From contig NZ_JAFW01000001.1 of NCBI RefSeq assembly GCF_000526335.1, forward strand, positions 3,968,001 through 4,032,000: 64,000 bases of DNA, written 5' to 3'. Shown here piece after piece: positions 40,112 through 48,915 of this stretch; position 1 is the first letter of the stretch, and each line of letters opens with the position of its first letter. Source of the DNA: Arthrobacter sp. 31Y. GTDB taxonomy: Bacteria; Actinomycetota; Actinomycetes; Actinomycetales; Micrococcaceae. The notes beneath the pieces are model-generated. The model had not been told where the DNA came from and did not search any database. It saw nothing but the letters and a program-made list of their open reading frames with translations. The position numbers were made by a program, and so were the translations under genes.

Positions 40112-40513
40112 CGCTCGCCACTTGTGCTCAGGGGTCGCACCAGTTTCCGCCTCGCGCGCCACTTGTGCCCGTGGGTCGCTCCTGTTTCCGCCTCGCGCGC
40201 CACATGTGCGTGGGAGTCGCACCTGTTTCCGCCTCGCGCGCCACATGTGCGTGGCGGTCGCACCTATTTCCGCTTGGCGCGCCGGTTCTTACGGGGGCGA
40301 TCGGCGGGAAAGGGCGCGTGGGCTTTGGTAACCGAGCCGCGCCGCGCCCCAACGCCCCGCAACCCCCACCAAACCACCCCCGACCGCCCCGCGTTACCTG
40401 TGCACGGGGGTCGCACCCGTTTCCGCCTCGCGCGCCACATGTACGTGGGGGGCGCACCTGTTTCCGCCTCGCGCGCCGGTTCTTACGGGGGCGATCGGCG
40501 GGAAAGGGCGCGT
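40112..40513. repeat. 41-bp intergenic tandem repeat cluster with duplicated 43-bp end element
   Basis: Units that begin TTTCCGCCTCGCGCGCCAC recur at 40144, 40185, 40226 and 40267 (last degenerate), then at 40420 and 40461, all with an exact 41-bp step within each block; a partial unit precedes 40144. Each block ends in the same 43-bp element (40277-40319 and 40471-40513), identical in both. About 100 bp of unrelated sequence separates the blocks. The unit holds the palindrome CACATGTG. The step is not a multiple of 3 and no ORF is conserved, so it is noncoding. Confidence 0.88.
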
Positions 40514-40707
40514 TGGCTCTGGCATCCGAGCCTGAGTCGCACTCCCAACCCCACCTACGCCGCAATAGTGATGAAAAGTGATTTCTTTGATTAGTTTCGA
40601 TCATGATCTTGCAAAAAGAGATGCCTGTCACTTATGGTTTGTTAAACGGTTAACGAGCGTGGCCTGAATCACATTCACGGCTCAGGCTCAGCACTTGAGG
40701 AGACAGC
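40514..40707 (+). promoter_or_regulatory. Control region of the sugar ABC operon
   Basis: AT-richer than its surroundings. It contains a palindrome GATCATGATC within TTTCGATCATGATCTT (40596-40610) and a LacI-type quasi-palindrome GTTAAACGGTTAAC (40641-40654). A GGAGACAG ribosome site lies before ATG 40708. The second motif is a plausible site for the LacI regulator at 44507; the first resembles the motif before the SIS gene at 58619. Confidence 0.5.
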
Positions 40708-41742
40708 ATGAACTCGACGACGGAACAGGCTCCGGCATTGCCCGAGGCTCGCCGAGTCCCGGGACCGCCAGGCGGAAATGCCTCCGGATCCGGTCCGAAG
40801 AAACGGAAGAGAAACAAGGTCCCGCAGCAGAGTTTCCGATCCCGTCTGCGACGGGACAAACAGATGCTGCTCATGATGCTGCCCGGTGTGGCCTTCCTGT
40901 TGCTCTTCTTTTACATCCCCATCCTGGGCAACGTCATCGCGTTCCAGGACTACCAGCCCTATTTGGGCATCGGAGACAGCCTGTGGGTTGGTTGGCAGAA
41001 CTTCGTGGACTTGTTCGGAAATCCGGACTTCATCCACGCTTTCTGGAACACGCTCTATCTGGCGGCCTGGCAGCTGGTCTTCCTCTTCCCGGTCCCGCTG
41101 GTGCTGGCCCTGATTGTGGATTCACTCATCAGCACCCGCGTCCGGCGGATCTTCCAGAGCATCGCCTACCTGCCGCACTTCCTGTCCTGGGTCTTGGTGA
41201 TCGCCTTCTTCCAGCAGATGCTTGGCGGCGCAGGATTCGTCAACAACCTTCTCCGGGACTGGGGGATGGACCCCATTCCGTTCATGACCAACCCGGAAAC
41301 ATTCCCGGTCATGGTGGTGGTCCAGATGATCTGGAAAGACGCCGGCTGGGCCATGATCATCTTCCTGGCAGCCCTTGCCAGCATCGATGCCTCCCTGTAT
41401 GAAGCCGCCGCGGCCGATGGAGCCGGGCGCTGGCGCAGAATGTGGCACATCACCCTCCCAGGACTGCGTCCTGTGATCGTCCTGCTCCTGATCCTGCGGA
41501 TCGGCGACATCCTCTCGGTGGGCTTTGAGCAGTTCATTCTGCAGCGCGACGCCGTTGGAGCCGGAGCTGCGGAAGTGCTGGACACCTTCACCTACTACAC
41601 CGGCGTAGTGGGAGGCGGCTGGAGCTCAGGCGCGGCAGCAGGCCTGGCCAAGGGCGTGGTCAGCGCCTTGTTGATCTACGGCGCCAACAAACTTGCCCAC
41701 CGCTTCGGCGAAGACGGAATCTTCGCAAAACAAGTGCGCTGA
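40708..41742 (+). CDS. Carbohydrate ABC transporter permease (LplB type)
   Basis: Encodes 344 residues. A 50-residue basic, Pro/Gly-rich cytosolic N-terminus precedes six membrane helices (first about 55-76, LLMMLPGVAFLLLFFYIPI). The EAA loop EAAAADGAGRWRRMWHITLP (about 232-251) docks an ATPase. This is the LplB/YtcP group of CUT1 permeases for oligosaccharides or sugar derivatives. No ATPase gene is present in the cluster; a shared MsiK-type ATPase elsewhere is likely. First gene of the cluster. Confidence 0.94.
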   Translation: MNSTTEQAPALPEARRVPGPPGGNASGSGPKKRKRNKVPQQSFRSRLRRDKQMLLMMLPGVAFLLLFFYIPILGNVIAFQDYQPYLGIGDSLWVGWQNFVDLFGNPDFIHAFWNTLYLAAWQLVFLFPVPLVLALIVDSLISTRVRRIFQSIAYLPHFLSWVLVIAFFQQMLGGAGFVNNLLRDWGMDPIPFMTNPETFPVMVVVQMIWKDAGWAMIIFLAALASIDASLYEAAAADGAGRWRRMWHITLPGLRPVIVLLLILRIGDILSVGFEQFILQRDAVGAGAAEVLDTFTYYTGVVGGGWSSGAAAGLAKGVVSALLIYGANKLAHRFGEDGIFAKQVR

Positions 41743-41784
41743 AAGCCCCGCTGACCCGCGCGCCTGCCGCACAAGGAGAACCCC

Positions 41785-42708
41785 ATGGCAACAACACTTT
41801 TCAGCAAGAAACCCCGGGAGCTTAGCTACAACCCCAAGCGCCCGGTGTGGAAGGAAAAGCCTTCCGCCCTGTATCAAACGGTCAAAGCGGTAGTCCTGAT
41901 CGTTTTCAGCTTGTCCATCCTCACGCCCATCCTTCTGGTGGTTTCGACGTCCCTCGCTGACACCGAACAGCTGGTGAAGGCCGGTGGCTTCGTCCTCTGG
42001 CCCGAACGACCCACCTTGGAGGCCTACGCCACCATCTTCAAGGGCCCCATGGTCCTGCAGTCACTGGGGGTCAGCATGCTGGTCACCGCAGTGGGCACCA
42101 TCCTGGCGTTGTTCGTCACCATCACCATGGCGTACGCCACCAGCCGCACGGTTCTGTTTGGCCGGCCGGTGATCCTCGCAGTCCTGTTCACACTCCTGTT
42201 TGCACCGGGCCTGATCCCGTCCTTCCTCATGATCCGCCAACTCGGCCTGCTGGACTCACTGTGGTCGCTGATCCTTCCCGGGATCTTCGGAGCCTTCAAC
42301 TTTGTGGTGATGCGATCGTTCTTCATGAACATTCCCGGCGAACTGATCGAAAGTGCCAGGATCGACGGCGCCAACGACTGGCAAATCCTGTGGCGCATCG
42401 TCATGCCGTTATCCAAAGCCGTGATCGCCGTCGTCGGGTTGTTCTACGCCGTGGGTTTCTGGAACTCGTTCTTCAACGCCCTGCTCTACATCAACGATCA
42501 CAGCAAGTGGCCCATCCAATTGCTTCTCCGCAACTTCGTGGTCCAAGGCAGTGGGGCAGCGGACCAGCTGGGAATCACCACCACACCGCCGCCGCAGTCC
42601 ATTCAGATGGCAGTGGTCGTTGTAGCGCTGGTCCCCATCCTGATGGTCTACCCGTTCCTCCAAAAGCACTTTGCCAAGGGCGTCATCACCGGCGCCGTCA
42701 AGGGCTAG
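41785..42708 (+). CDS. Carbohydrate ABC transporter permease (LplC/YtcP type)
   Basis: Encodes 307 residues from ATG 41785, with AAGGAG 7 nt upstream. Six membrane helices are visible, plus the EAA-type loop ESARIDGANDWQILWRIVMP (about 192-211). It pairs with the preceding permease to form the membrane channel of a CUT1 importer. It lies 42 nt after the first permease and 82 nt before the binding protein. Confidence 0.94.
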   Translation: MATTLFSKKPRELSYNPKRPVWKEKPSALYQTVKAVVLIVFSLSILTPILLVVSTSLADTEQLVKAGGFVLWPERPTLEAYATIFKGPMVLQSLGVSMLVTAVGTILALFVTITMAYATSRTVLFGRPVILAVLFTLLFAPGLIPSFLMIRQLGLLDSLWSLILPGIFGAFNFVVMRSFFMNIPGELIESARIDGANDWQILWRIVMPLSKAVIAVVGLFYAVGFWNSFFNALLYINDHSKWPIQLLLRNFVVQGSGAADQLGITTTPPPQSIQMAVVVVALVPILMVYPFLQKHFAKGVITGAVKG

Positions 42709-42790
42709 CCCCGCCCTCAAAATCAGAAGCACTCACCCCCTAAGCACTCAAACCTCAGACAAAAAGCAAGTAACCAGAAAGGGTTATGCC

Positions 42791-44449
42791 ATGACGAGCA
42801 CTACCTCTCAGGCTGGATTCAGCCGCCGCGGTTTCCTTGGCCTCGCAGGCCTGGCCGTGACCGCCGCCGGCTTGTCCGCCTGCGGTGGTGGCGGAGCCGC
42901 AAGCAACGGAGGCGCCGCTGCCTCAGCTTCGGTCAAGTTGCCCACGTACAGGGAATTCACCGGCGTCACCCCGGACATCGCGGGCAACGCCAAGGGCCTC
43001 CAAGCCGGCTACTTCAAGCTGCCCACAGCTGTGCAGTCCGTGAAGACGCCGCCGCTCAAGGGCAAGGTGACCGGCCTGACCGAAACCTTCGACACCATGA
43101 GTCCGGGCCTGAAGGACAACCCCTTCTGGCAGCGGCTCAACGCCAAGCTCGGCGGCGACCTGGAACTGCAGATCGCAGAAGACATTGGCGACGGCTACCC
43201 TGCAAAGTTCGCCACTGTCCTTGCCAGCAACGATCTTCCGGACATGATGTGGGTTCCGCCGAACCAGGGCATCCCCAATGTCGGCCCGATGCTTGAGGCC
43301 AAGTTCCAGGACCTGACGCCGTACCTCTCCGGTGACGCCGTCCTTGAGTACCCCAACCTGGCCGCACTGAAGCCCGATTCCTGGAAGACCGCCGTCGTCA
43401 ACGGCAAGATCTGGGGCGCCCCCATCCCGAGTACCCCGTTCGGGCAGGTCTATCTTGGCAACCACGATATGTGGTCCAAAGTGGGTGGCTTCGAAGCATC
43501 CAGCGCTGACGAATTCCTGGACAAAGCCAAGGAGCTGACCCGCCCGGGCGATCAGCAGTATGCGCTTGAACCGGCCTACATCAACGCCCTCCACATGGTC
43601 ACGGAATGGTTTGGCGCTCCCAACAGCTGGGCCGTCAACAAGGACCGCACCCTCACCCACCTCTACGAAACCGATGAGTACCTGGCCGGCGTGGAGTTCA
43701 CCGCCAAGATGTTCGCGGCCGGGGTCTTCTACCCGGACTCCAAAGCCACCGATATCCGCTCACGCGTGGCCAATGGCAGCGTCGGCGCACAGGTCGTGTC
43801 CGGACCCCATGACATCCGCAGCTACCGCGCCCTGAGCGACAACACGCAGTTCGACATCCTCATCCCGTTCAGCGCCGACGGCAAGGTCAAACCCGTCTAC
43901 GACATGGGCTACGGAACCGTAGGCTTCACACCGTTCAAGAAGGCTGAAGAGGGCAAGATCCGCGAACTGCTCGCACTCATCAACTACCTGTCGGCCCCCT
44001 TCGGCACCGTGGAATACATGCAGAAGAACTTCGGCGAGCTGGGCCAGGACTACACCATCGATGGCTCCGGCAACCCGGCGCGCACTGATACGGGCACCAC
44101 CAACGCTCCCGGCCTCGTCTCGGCCTTGAACATCATGTCCAGCCCGGAGAACGTGATCTTCAACCCGGGTTTCGACGACGACACCCGCTACGTCAGCCAG
44201 CAGGAAGAAAAACTGCTCGAGTTCGCGTGGCGCAACCCCACCAACGGTTCCTACTCGGACACCAACGCCAAGGTGGGCGCCAAGATCACCAAGCAGTTGC
44301 GCGACAAAGTGGTGGACATCATTACCGGGCGCGCCAAGATCGACGAACTCAAGGATGCGGTCAAACGCTGGAAGAGCGAAGGCGGCGACAAGATGCGCGA
44401 TGAGTACCAGGCCGCGTTGGACCCCAACGTGCCGGTATTCAGGAGCTAG
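42791..44449 (+). CDS. Sugar-binding lipoprotein of the ABC transporter (LplA type)
   Basis: Encodes 552 residues from ATG 42791; longer starts overlap the permease gene. The signal sequence has a twin-arginine motif (SRRGFLGLAG) and a lipobox LSAC, so it may leave folded through Tat and be lipid-anchored. The mature protein is a large extracellular solute-binding protein with many aromatic residues, as for oligosaccharide ligands. Substrate unknown. It completes the importer with the two preceding permeases. Confidence 0.92.
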   Translation: MTSTTSQAGFSRRGFLGLAGLAVTAAGLSACGGGGAASNGGAAASASVKLPTYREFTGVTPDIAGNAKGLQAGYFKLPTAVQSVKTPPLKGKVTGLTETFDTMSPGLKDNPFWQRLNAKLGGDLELQIAEDIGDGYPAKFATVLASNDLPDMMWVPPNQGIPNVGPMLEAKFQDLTPYLSGDAVLEYPNLAALKPDSWKTAVVNGKIWGAPIPSTPFGQVYLGNHDMWSKVGGFEASSADEFLDKAKELTRPGDQQYALEPAYINALHMVTEWFGAPNSWAVNKDRTLTHLYETDEYLAGVEFTAKMFAAGVFYPDSKATDIRSRVANGSVGAQVVSGPHDIRSYRALSDNTQFDILIPFSADGKVKPVYDMGYGTVGFTPFKKAEEGKIRELLALINYLSAPFGTVEYMQKNFGELGQDYTIDGSGNPARTDTGTTNAPGLVSALNIMSSPENVIFNPGFDDDTRYVSQQEEKLLEFAWRNPTNGSYSDTNAKVGAKITKQLRDKVVDIITGRAKIDELKDAVKRWKSEGGDKMRDEYQAALDPNVPVFRS

Positions 44450-44506
44450 CCTCAGACCAACAACCACGCAACGCAAACGTACAAGCAAGCACCAGCAGGG
44501 GGAACC

Positions 44507-45559
44507 ATGGCAAAAGCGAGCAGCACCGGGGTCAGACCAACCATTCGCATGGTGGCCGAACTGGCGGGCGTCTCCACTGCCACGGTTTCGTATGTCCTAT
44601 CGGGTCGCCGCGGCGACGGGGGGCCCGGGGTATCGGATCCGACGGCGGAAAAGGTCAAGGCCGCTGCGGAGCGCCTCGGCTACCGCCCCAACCAGGCGGC
44701 CCGGGCCATCCGCACGGGCCGCACCAACACGGTGATCCTTTCGCTGACCATGCTGTCCGATCCCTGGTCCCTGTCCGTTATCGAGTCCGTGCAGAAGGCG
44801 GCGGTTCCGCTGGGGATCACACCGATGATCCTGGGTGACGCGGACTGGGTGAAGGTGCTCGGCACGCACAACGCGGACGCCGTGTTTGTGGACGCCGTCC
44901 GTGAAGAGCAGCGGGACGCGCTGCGGAAGCTTGCCGAGCACGGAACCACCCTGGTGGTTTTTGACGAGGGGCTGGAGCCGGAAGGCTTCGACGTCATCCG
45001 TTCCATTGCCGGTCCAGGCTGCCGGATGGCCGTGGAGCACCTGCTCCACGGCCACCGGCGGATCGCTTGCCTGACCCCGGCCACTGCATCGGGAACCTCA
45101 GGCGGGTCACGGTACCGGGCGTACTCCGACGCCCTCGCAAACGCGGGAATTCCTGAACGGGAAGACTACGTGGGCTTGTTTGATGCCACCAGCGCCGGAG
45201 CTTACGCTGCGGCAACGAGGGTGCTCAGCCTTCCGGACCGGCCCACCGCCATCTACGCCACCACTGATTACGCGGCGGTCAGTGCCATCAATGCGGCTCA
45301 GCGCCTGGGCCTGGCTGTAGGTACTGACGTGGACATCATCGGTGTGGGCAACACCGTGGAGGGCGAGCGGATGTCTCCCTCGCTCAGCACCGTTGGTCCC
45401 GTGGACTTCTTCGACAAACTTGCGCGGCTGCTCCTCCGGCGGGCTACCGCGCAGTCCAACCCTGAGGCGGCAGCGGGACCCGCCGTCCTGGACTTCCCCT
45501 GGCACTTGTTCGTGCGTGAATCGGCGCCGCACCGCAGCGCCGCAACCAGACTTTATTAA
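44507..45559 (+). CDS. LacI family transcriptional regulator
   Basis: Encodes 350 residues. The N-terminal helix-turn-helix reads MVAELAGVSTATVSYVLSGR with the hinge helix at about residues 55-65 (NQAARAIRTG). A periplasmic-binding-like effector domain follows. It ends a run with the importer genes and precedes the dehydrogenase by 25 nt, so it is likely the local repressor, with the quasi-palindrome at 40641 as a candidate operator. Confidence 0.94.
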   Translation: MAKASSTGVRPTIRMVAELAGVSTATVSYVLSGRRGDGGPGVSDPTAEKVKAAAERLGYRPNQAARAIRTGRTNTVILSLTMLSDPWSLSVIESVQKAAVPLGITPMILGDADWVKVLGTHNADAVFVDAVREEQRDALRKLAEHGTTLVVFDEGLEPEGFDVIRSIAGPGCRMAVEHLLHGHRRIACLTPATASGTSGGSRYRAYSDALANAGIPEREDYVGLFDATSAGAYAAATRVLSLPDRPTAIYATTDYAAVSAINAAQRLGLAVGTDVDIIGVGNTVEGERMSPSLSTVGPVDFFDKLARLLLRRATAQSNPEAAAGPAVLDFPWHLFVRESAPHRSAATRLY

Positions 45560-45584
45560 GAACAGCAGAAGGATATTGCACACC

Positions 45585-46769
45585 ATGGAAAAGGATTTGA
45601 AGGTCGGCATTGTAGGTTTCGGCCTGCGGTCGGGGCTGTGGAAGCACGCCCACAAGCCGGGCCAAGGTTCGGAGGTCACCATTGTTTGTGACCTGAGCGA
45701 ACGTGGACGGGCGGATGCTGCTGAGCGCATCCCGTCCGCACGTGTCACAGGTGACCTTGAGGAACTGTTGAGCAGCGGTATCGACGCCGTCCTGGTCCTG
45801 ACCCCGGATAACCAGCACGCCGCCGTCGCCGTTCGAACGCTGAAGGCGGGCATCCCCACCTTCTGCGAGAAGCCCCTGGACATCACCGTTGAGGCTGCGG
45901 ACCAGATCCTGGCGACGGCCTACGAAACCGGAACACGCTTGTACGTCGGCCACAACATGCGGCACATGCCGGTTGTAGTACAGATGCGCCAACTCATCGA
46001 AGACGGCAGGATTGGCGAGGTCAAGGCTGTCTGGTGCCGACACTTCGTGGGCCACGGCGGTGACTATTACTTCAAGGATTGGCACGCCCAGCGTGCCAAC
46101 GTCACCTCGCTGCTCCTTCAAAAAGGTGCACACGACATCGACGTGATCCACTGGCTGGCCGGTGGATACACCAAGCGGGTTGCCGCCGTCGGCGATCTTG
46201 CGGTTTACGGTGACGTGGCCAACCGCAGCAACAACGATGGCAAGCGCATGGGGGACTGGTTCTCCATGGACAACTGGCCGCCCACCGAGCAGAAGGACCT
46301 TGCGGAGGTGATCGACGTCGAAGACATCTCAATGATGAACATGGTGCTGGATAACGGTGTGCTTGCCTCTTACCAGCAGTGCCACTTCACGCCCGACTAT
46401 TGGCGCAACTACACCGTCATCGGCACCAAGGGCCGCATTGAGAACCTGGGCGACGGGCCCGGGGAGACCATCAACGTGTGGACCAGCAGGTCCTCGGGCT
46501 ACGCGGCACCGGATGAAGTCATCACCATCCAGGACGGCGAAGGCGGCCATGGCGGCGCCGATCCGCGCCTGATCGAGGAGTTCCTCCGCTTCGCCTCGGA
46601 GGGCGGCCGGACCCAGACCAGCCCGATTGCCGCGCGCCAAGCTGTGGTGGCGGGCATCTTGGCGGCGGAGTCCTTGCGCGGTGATGGCTCTGCCCGCGAG
46701 GTGCCGGAGCTCCCTGCCGAACTGGTGGAGTACTTCGACGCCGGACAGCCCGCCTTGGTCCGCGACTGA
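45585..46769 (+). CDS. Gfo/Idh/MocA family oxidoreductase
   Basis: Encodes 394 residues from ATG 45585, with an AGAAGG site upstream; the longer frame overlaps the LacI gene. The Rossmann motif KVGIVGFGLRSG and the EKPLDIT segment (Lys in the catalytic EKP motif, about residue 98) mark an NAD(P)-dependent sugar or cyclitol dehydrogenase. Its placement with the importer suggests it acts on the imported sugar. Its stop is one base from the convergent LysR stop. Confidence 0.93.
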   Translation: MEKDLKVGIVGFGLRSGLWKHAHKPGQGSEVTIVCDLSERGRADAAERIPSARVTGDLEELLSSGIDAVLVLTPDNQHAAVAVRTLKAGIPTFCEKPLDITVEAADQILATAYETGTRLYVGHNMRHMPVVVQMRQLIEDGRIGEVKAVWCRHFVGHGGDYYFKDWHAQRANVTSLLLQKGAHDIDVIHWLAGGYTKRVAAVGDLAVYGDVANRSNNDGKRMGDWFSMDNWPPTEQKDLAEVIDVEDISMMNMVLDNGVLASYQQCHFTPDYWRNYTVIGTKGRIENLGDGPGETINVWTSRSSGYAAPDEVITIQDGEGGHGGADPRLIEEFLRFASEGGRTQTSPIAARQAVVAGILAAESLRGDGSAREVPELPAELVEYFDAGQPALVRD

Positions 46770-46770
46770 C

Positions 46771-47700
46771 CTAGGTGGGTGAGGAAAGCTCGGTCATGAC
46801 GGTTTGAAGTGACTCGCAAACCGTCATGACCGATTTCCTTTTGAGTGTCTCGGGCCGGGCAAGGATGTCGATCTTGCGCACGGAGTTCACCCCTGACAAC
46901 GGACGCAGCACCACGCCGGAATCCAACACCCGGCGCGCGGTGAATCGAGGCAGCAGCCCGATCGCGCCACCTGCCGAGACCAGCGCGGCAACGGTCGAGT
47001 AATCGTTGATGCGGTGCAGGACTTCGGCCGGACGCCCGCTCACGGCAACGACGGCGGCCAGGACGTCCGCGGGAGAGTAGCCATCGCGGCTGGTCACCCA
47101 GGGTTCATCCACGACGTCGGACGGTTTCAGTTCGCGTCGGGCCGCCAAGGGGTGGTTCGCGGGGAGAGCGATGTCCAAGGGCTCATCCGCGAGGGGAATC
47201 ACCGCCACTTTGTCTTCGGGCCACTGTGGGCTGTTGTCCATCCGGTGCGCCAACACCAGGTCATACCGCGCAGCCAACCCCGGGAAATCCTCCTGGGCCA
47301 CATCTTCATCGGACAGCCGCAGGCGTGGCGACTTCCCGCCGTCGGACGCTGTCCCGGACGCCAAATGCGCCGCCAATGGCGCAAACAGCGCCTGCCCCGC
47401 ACTGTGAAAAGCGCTCACGCTCACCGGGGCGTCGGGAGCGTCGTGATAGGCGCCGATAGCGGCCCGCGCATCTGCCATGGCGTTGACGACGGCGGCACCC
47501 GCCTCGGCGAGCACGCGGCCTGCGTCGGTCAGCACCAGGGCCCGGCCTTCTTTGCGCGTCAACGGCACGTCCACGGACTTCTGGAGCAGAGCGAGCTGTT
47601 GCGAAACTGCGGAGGGGGTCACCATTAGCGTTTCGGCCACAGCCTTGACGCTTCCCAGGTCTCCAAGCTCGCGAAGCATCTGCAACTGATGAATTTCCAT
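46771..47700 (-). CDS. LysR family transcriptional regulator
   Basis: Encodes 309 residues from ATG 47700 (EIHQLQMLRELGDLGS). The N-terminal winged helix includes KAVAETLMVTPSAVSQQLAL; the rest is a LysR effector domain. It is divergent from tdh-kbl across about 107 bp that hold two TAAATCGTT direct repeats, so it probably controls threonine degradation. The end is convergent with the dehydrogenase gene with a 1-nt gap. Confidence 0.94.
   Translation of the reverse strand: MEIHQLQMLRELGDLGSVKAVAETLMVTPSAVSQQLALLQKSVDVPLTRKEGRALVLTDAGRVLAEAGAAVVNAMADARAAIGAYHDAPDAPVSVSAFHSAGQALFAPLAAHLASGTASDGGKSPRLRLSDEDVAQEDFPGLAARYDLVLAHRMDNSPQWPEDKVAVIPLADEPLDIALPANHPLAARRELKPSDVVDEPWVTSRDGYSPADVLAAVVAVSGRPAEVLHRINDYSTVAALVSAGGAIGLLPRFTARRVLDSGVVLRPLSGVNSVRKIDILARPETLKRKSVMTVCESLQTVMTELSSPT
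46791..46832. terminator. Inverted repeat inside the LysR 3' coding end
   Basis: A perfect 15-bp inverted repeat (46791-46805 with 46818-46832; CGGTCATGACGGTTT) with a 12-nt loop, extended by a flanking AGGAAA/TTTCCT pairing and followed on the plus strand by TTTCCTTTT. It follows the dehydrogenase stop by 21 nt yet lies wholly in LysR codons, where it encodes the repeat VMTV...TVMTE. Confidence 0.75.
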
Positions 47701-47807
47701 TAGCAAATCCTAAATCGTTGATTGAGAAGAATCTAGTTGTGCTAAATCGTTAGCGGAGCTCTAATTGACTCAGCAGCAGCGAAGCAGCCCTGGCAGTGAG
47801 GAATCCC
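47701..47807. promoter_or_regulatory. Divergent LysR/tdh control region with direct repeats
   Basis: The 9-mer TAAATCGTT occurs at 47711-47719 and 47743-47751, 32 bp apart (about three helical turns) on the same strand. The region is AT-rich for this genome. Spaced repeats of this kind suit LysR tetramer binding between divergent genes. A GAGG site precedes the tdh start. Confidence 0.55.
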
Positions 47808-48854
47808 ATGAAGGCTCTCTACAAATCCGGACCCCACGCAGGGTTCGAACTCGTCGAACGTCCCGAGCCCGAAGCGGGCCCCGGGGATGTCAAGATCCGT
47901 GTGATGACCACCGGTATCTGCGGCACCGACCTCCACATTCAAAGCTGGGACGCCTGGGCGCAGGGCATCATCGAAACGCCACTGATCGCCGGCCACGAGT
48001 TCTATGGCGAAGTAGTGGAAATCGGCGAGGATGTCCGGGACGTCAAGGTAGGGGACAGGGTCTCCGGAGAAGGCCACGTGGTCTGCGGCATCTGCCGCAA
48101 CTGCCGTGCCGGACGCCGCCAGATGTGCATCCACACCGTCTCCGTTGGCGTGCAGCGCGACGGCGCCTTTGCCGAGTACGTCGTCATCCCGGAAACCAAC
48201 GTCTGGGTCCACCAGGATGAGTCCGTCACCCCCGAACTCGGCGCCATCTTCGATCCCTTCGGCAATGCAGTCCACACTGCCCTCAGCTTCCCGCTGGTCG
48301 GCGAGGACGTGCTCATTACGGGCGCCGGACCCATCGGCCTGATGGCCATCGCCGTCGCCCGCCACGCCGGTGCACGGAAGATCGCGATCACGGACGTATC
48401 GGCTCCGCGGTTGGAACTGGCCCGCCAGATGGGCGTGGACCTCGCCGTGGACGTCTCCAAGATGCGCGTCCGCGAAGCACAGCAGGAACTGGGCATGCGC
48501 GAAGGCTTCGATATCGGGCTGGAAATGTCGGGACACCCCACGGCCCTGCCTGAGATGATCGACAACATGAACCACGGTGGCCGCATCGCCATGCTCGGCC
48601 TTCCCAGCCAGTCAATCGACATCGACTGGGGCAAGGTGGTCACCCACATGCTCACCCTCAAGGGCATTTACGGCCGCGAAATGTTTGAGACCTGGTACGC
48701 CATGAGCGCCATGCTGTCCTCCAACCCCGTGCTCCACCGCAACATCTCCGCTGTGGTCACGGACAAGCTGTCCGCAAAGGACTGGGAAAAGGGCTTCGAG
48801 ATCGCCCGCAACGGCACCGGCGGCAAAGTGGTCCTCGACTGGACCGAACTGTAA
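47808..48854 (+). CDS. tdh: L-threonine 3-dehydrogenase
   Basis: Encodes 348 residues from ATG 47808. A zinc medium-chain dehydrogenase with catalytic zinc ligands Cys38, His63 and Glu64 (CGTDLHI, GHEFYGE) and structural Cys93, Cys96, Cys99 and Cys107. It oxidises L-threonine to 2-amino-3-ketobutyrate with NAD+. The next gene, kbl, completes the route, making the assignment firm. The last codons and stop are duplicated as a 16-bp direct repeat. Confidence 0.95.
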   Translation: MKALYKSGPHAGFELVERPEPEAGPGDVKIRVMTTGICGTDLHIQSWDAWAQGIIETPLIAGHEFYGEVVEIGEDVRDVKVGDRVSGEGHVVCGICRNCRAGRRQMCIHTVSVGVQRDGAFAEYVVIPETNVWVHQDESVTPELGAIFDPFGNAVHTALSFPLVGEDVLITGAGPIGLMAIAVARHAGARKIAITDVSAPRLELARQMGVDLAVDVSKMRVREAQQELGMREGFDIGLEMSGHPTALPEMIDNMNHGGRIAMLGLPSQSIDIDWGKVVTHMLTLKGIYGREMFETWYAMSAMLSSNPVLHRNISAVVTDKLSAKDWEKGFEIARNGTGGKVVLDWTEL

Positions 48855-48870
48855 CTGGACCGAACTGTAA
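48839..48870 (+). repeat. 16-bp tandem duplication at the tdh stop codon
   Basis: CTGGACCGAACTGTAA occurs at 48839-48854 and again immediately at 48855-48870. The first copy is the end of tdh including TAA; the second is noncoding. Confidence 0.9.
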
Positions 48871-48915
48871 CGCGACCCACGGCACCCGGACCCCAACAAG
48901 ACTTTAGGAGCACCC

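Noticed and set aside
40112-40513. Possible CRISPR array
   Set aside because: The 41-bp units are directly adjacent with no unique spacers, and no cas genes are in the window.
40092-40594. Protein-coding ORFs across the 41-bp repeats
   Set aside because: The repeat step is not a multiple of three, so every frame reads the repeats differently; Arg/Ala-rich chance frames.
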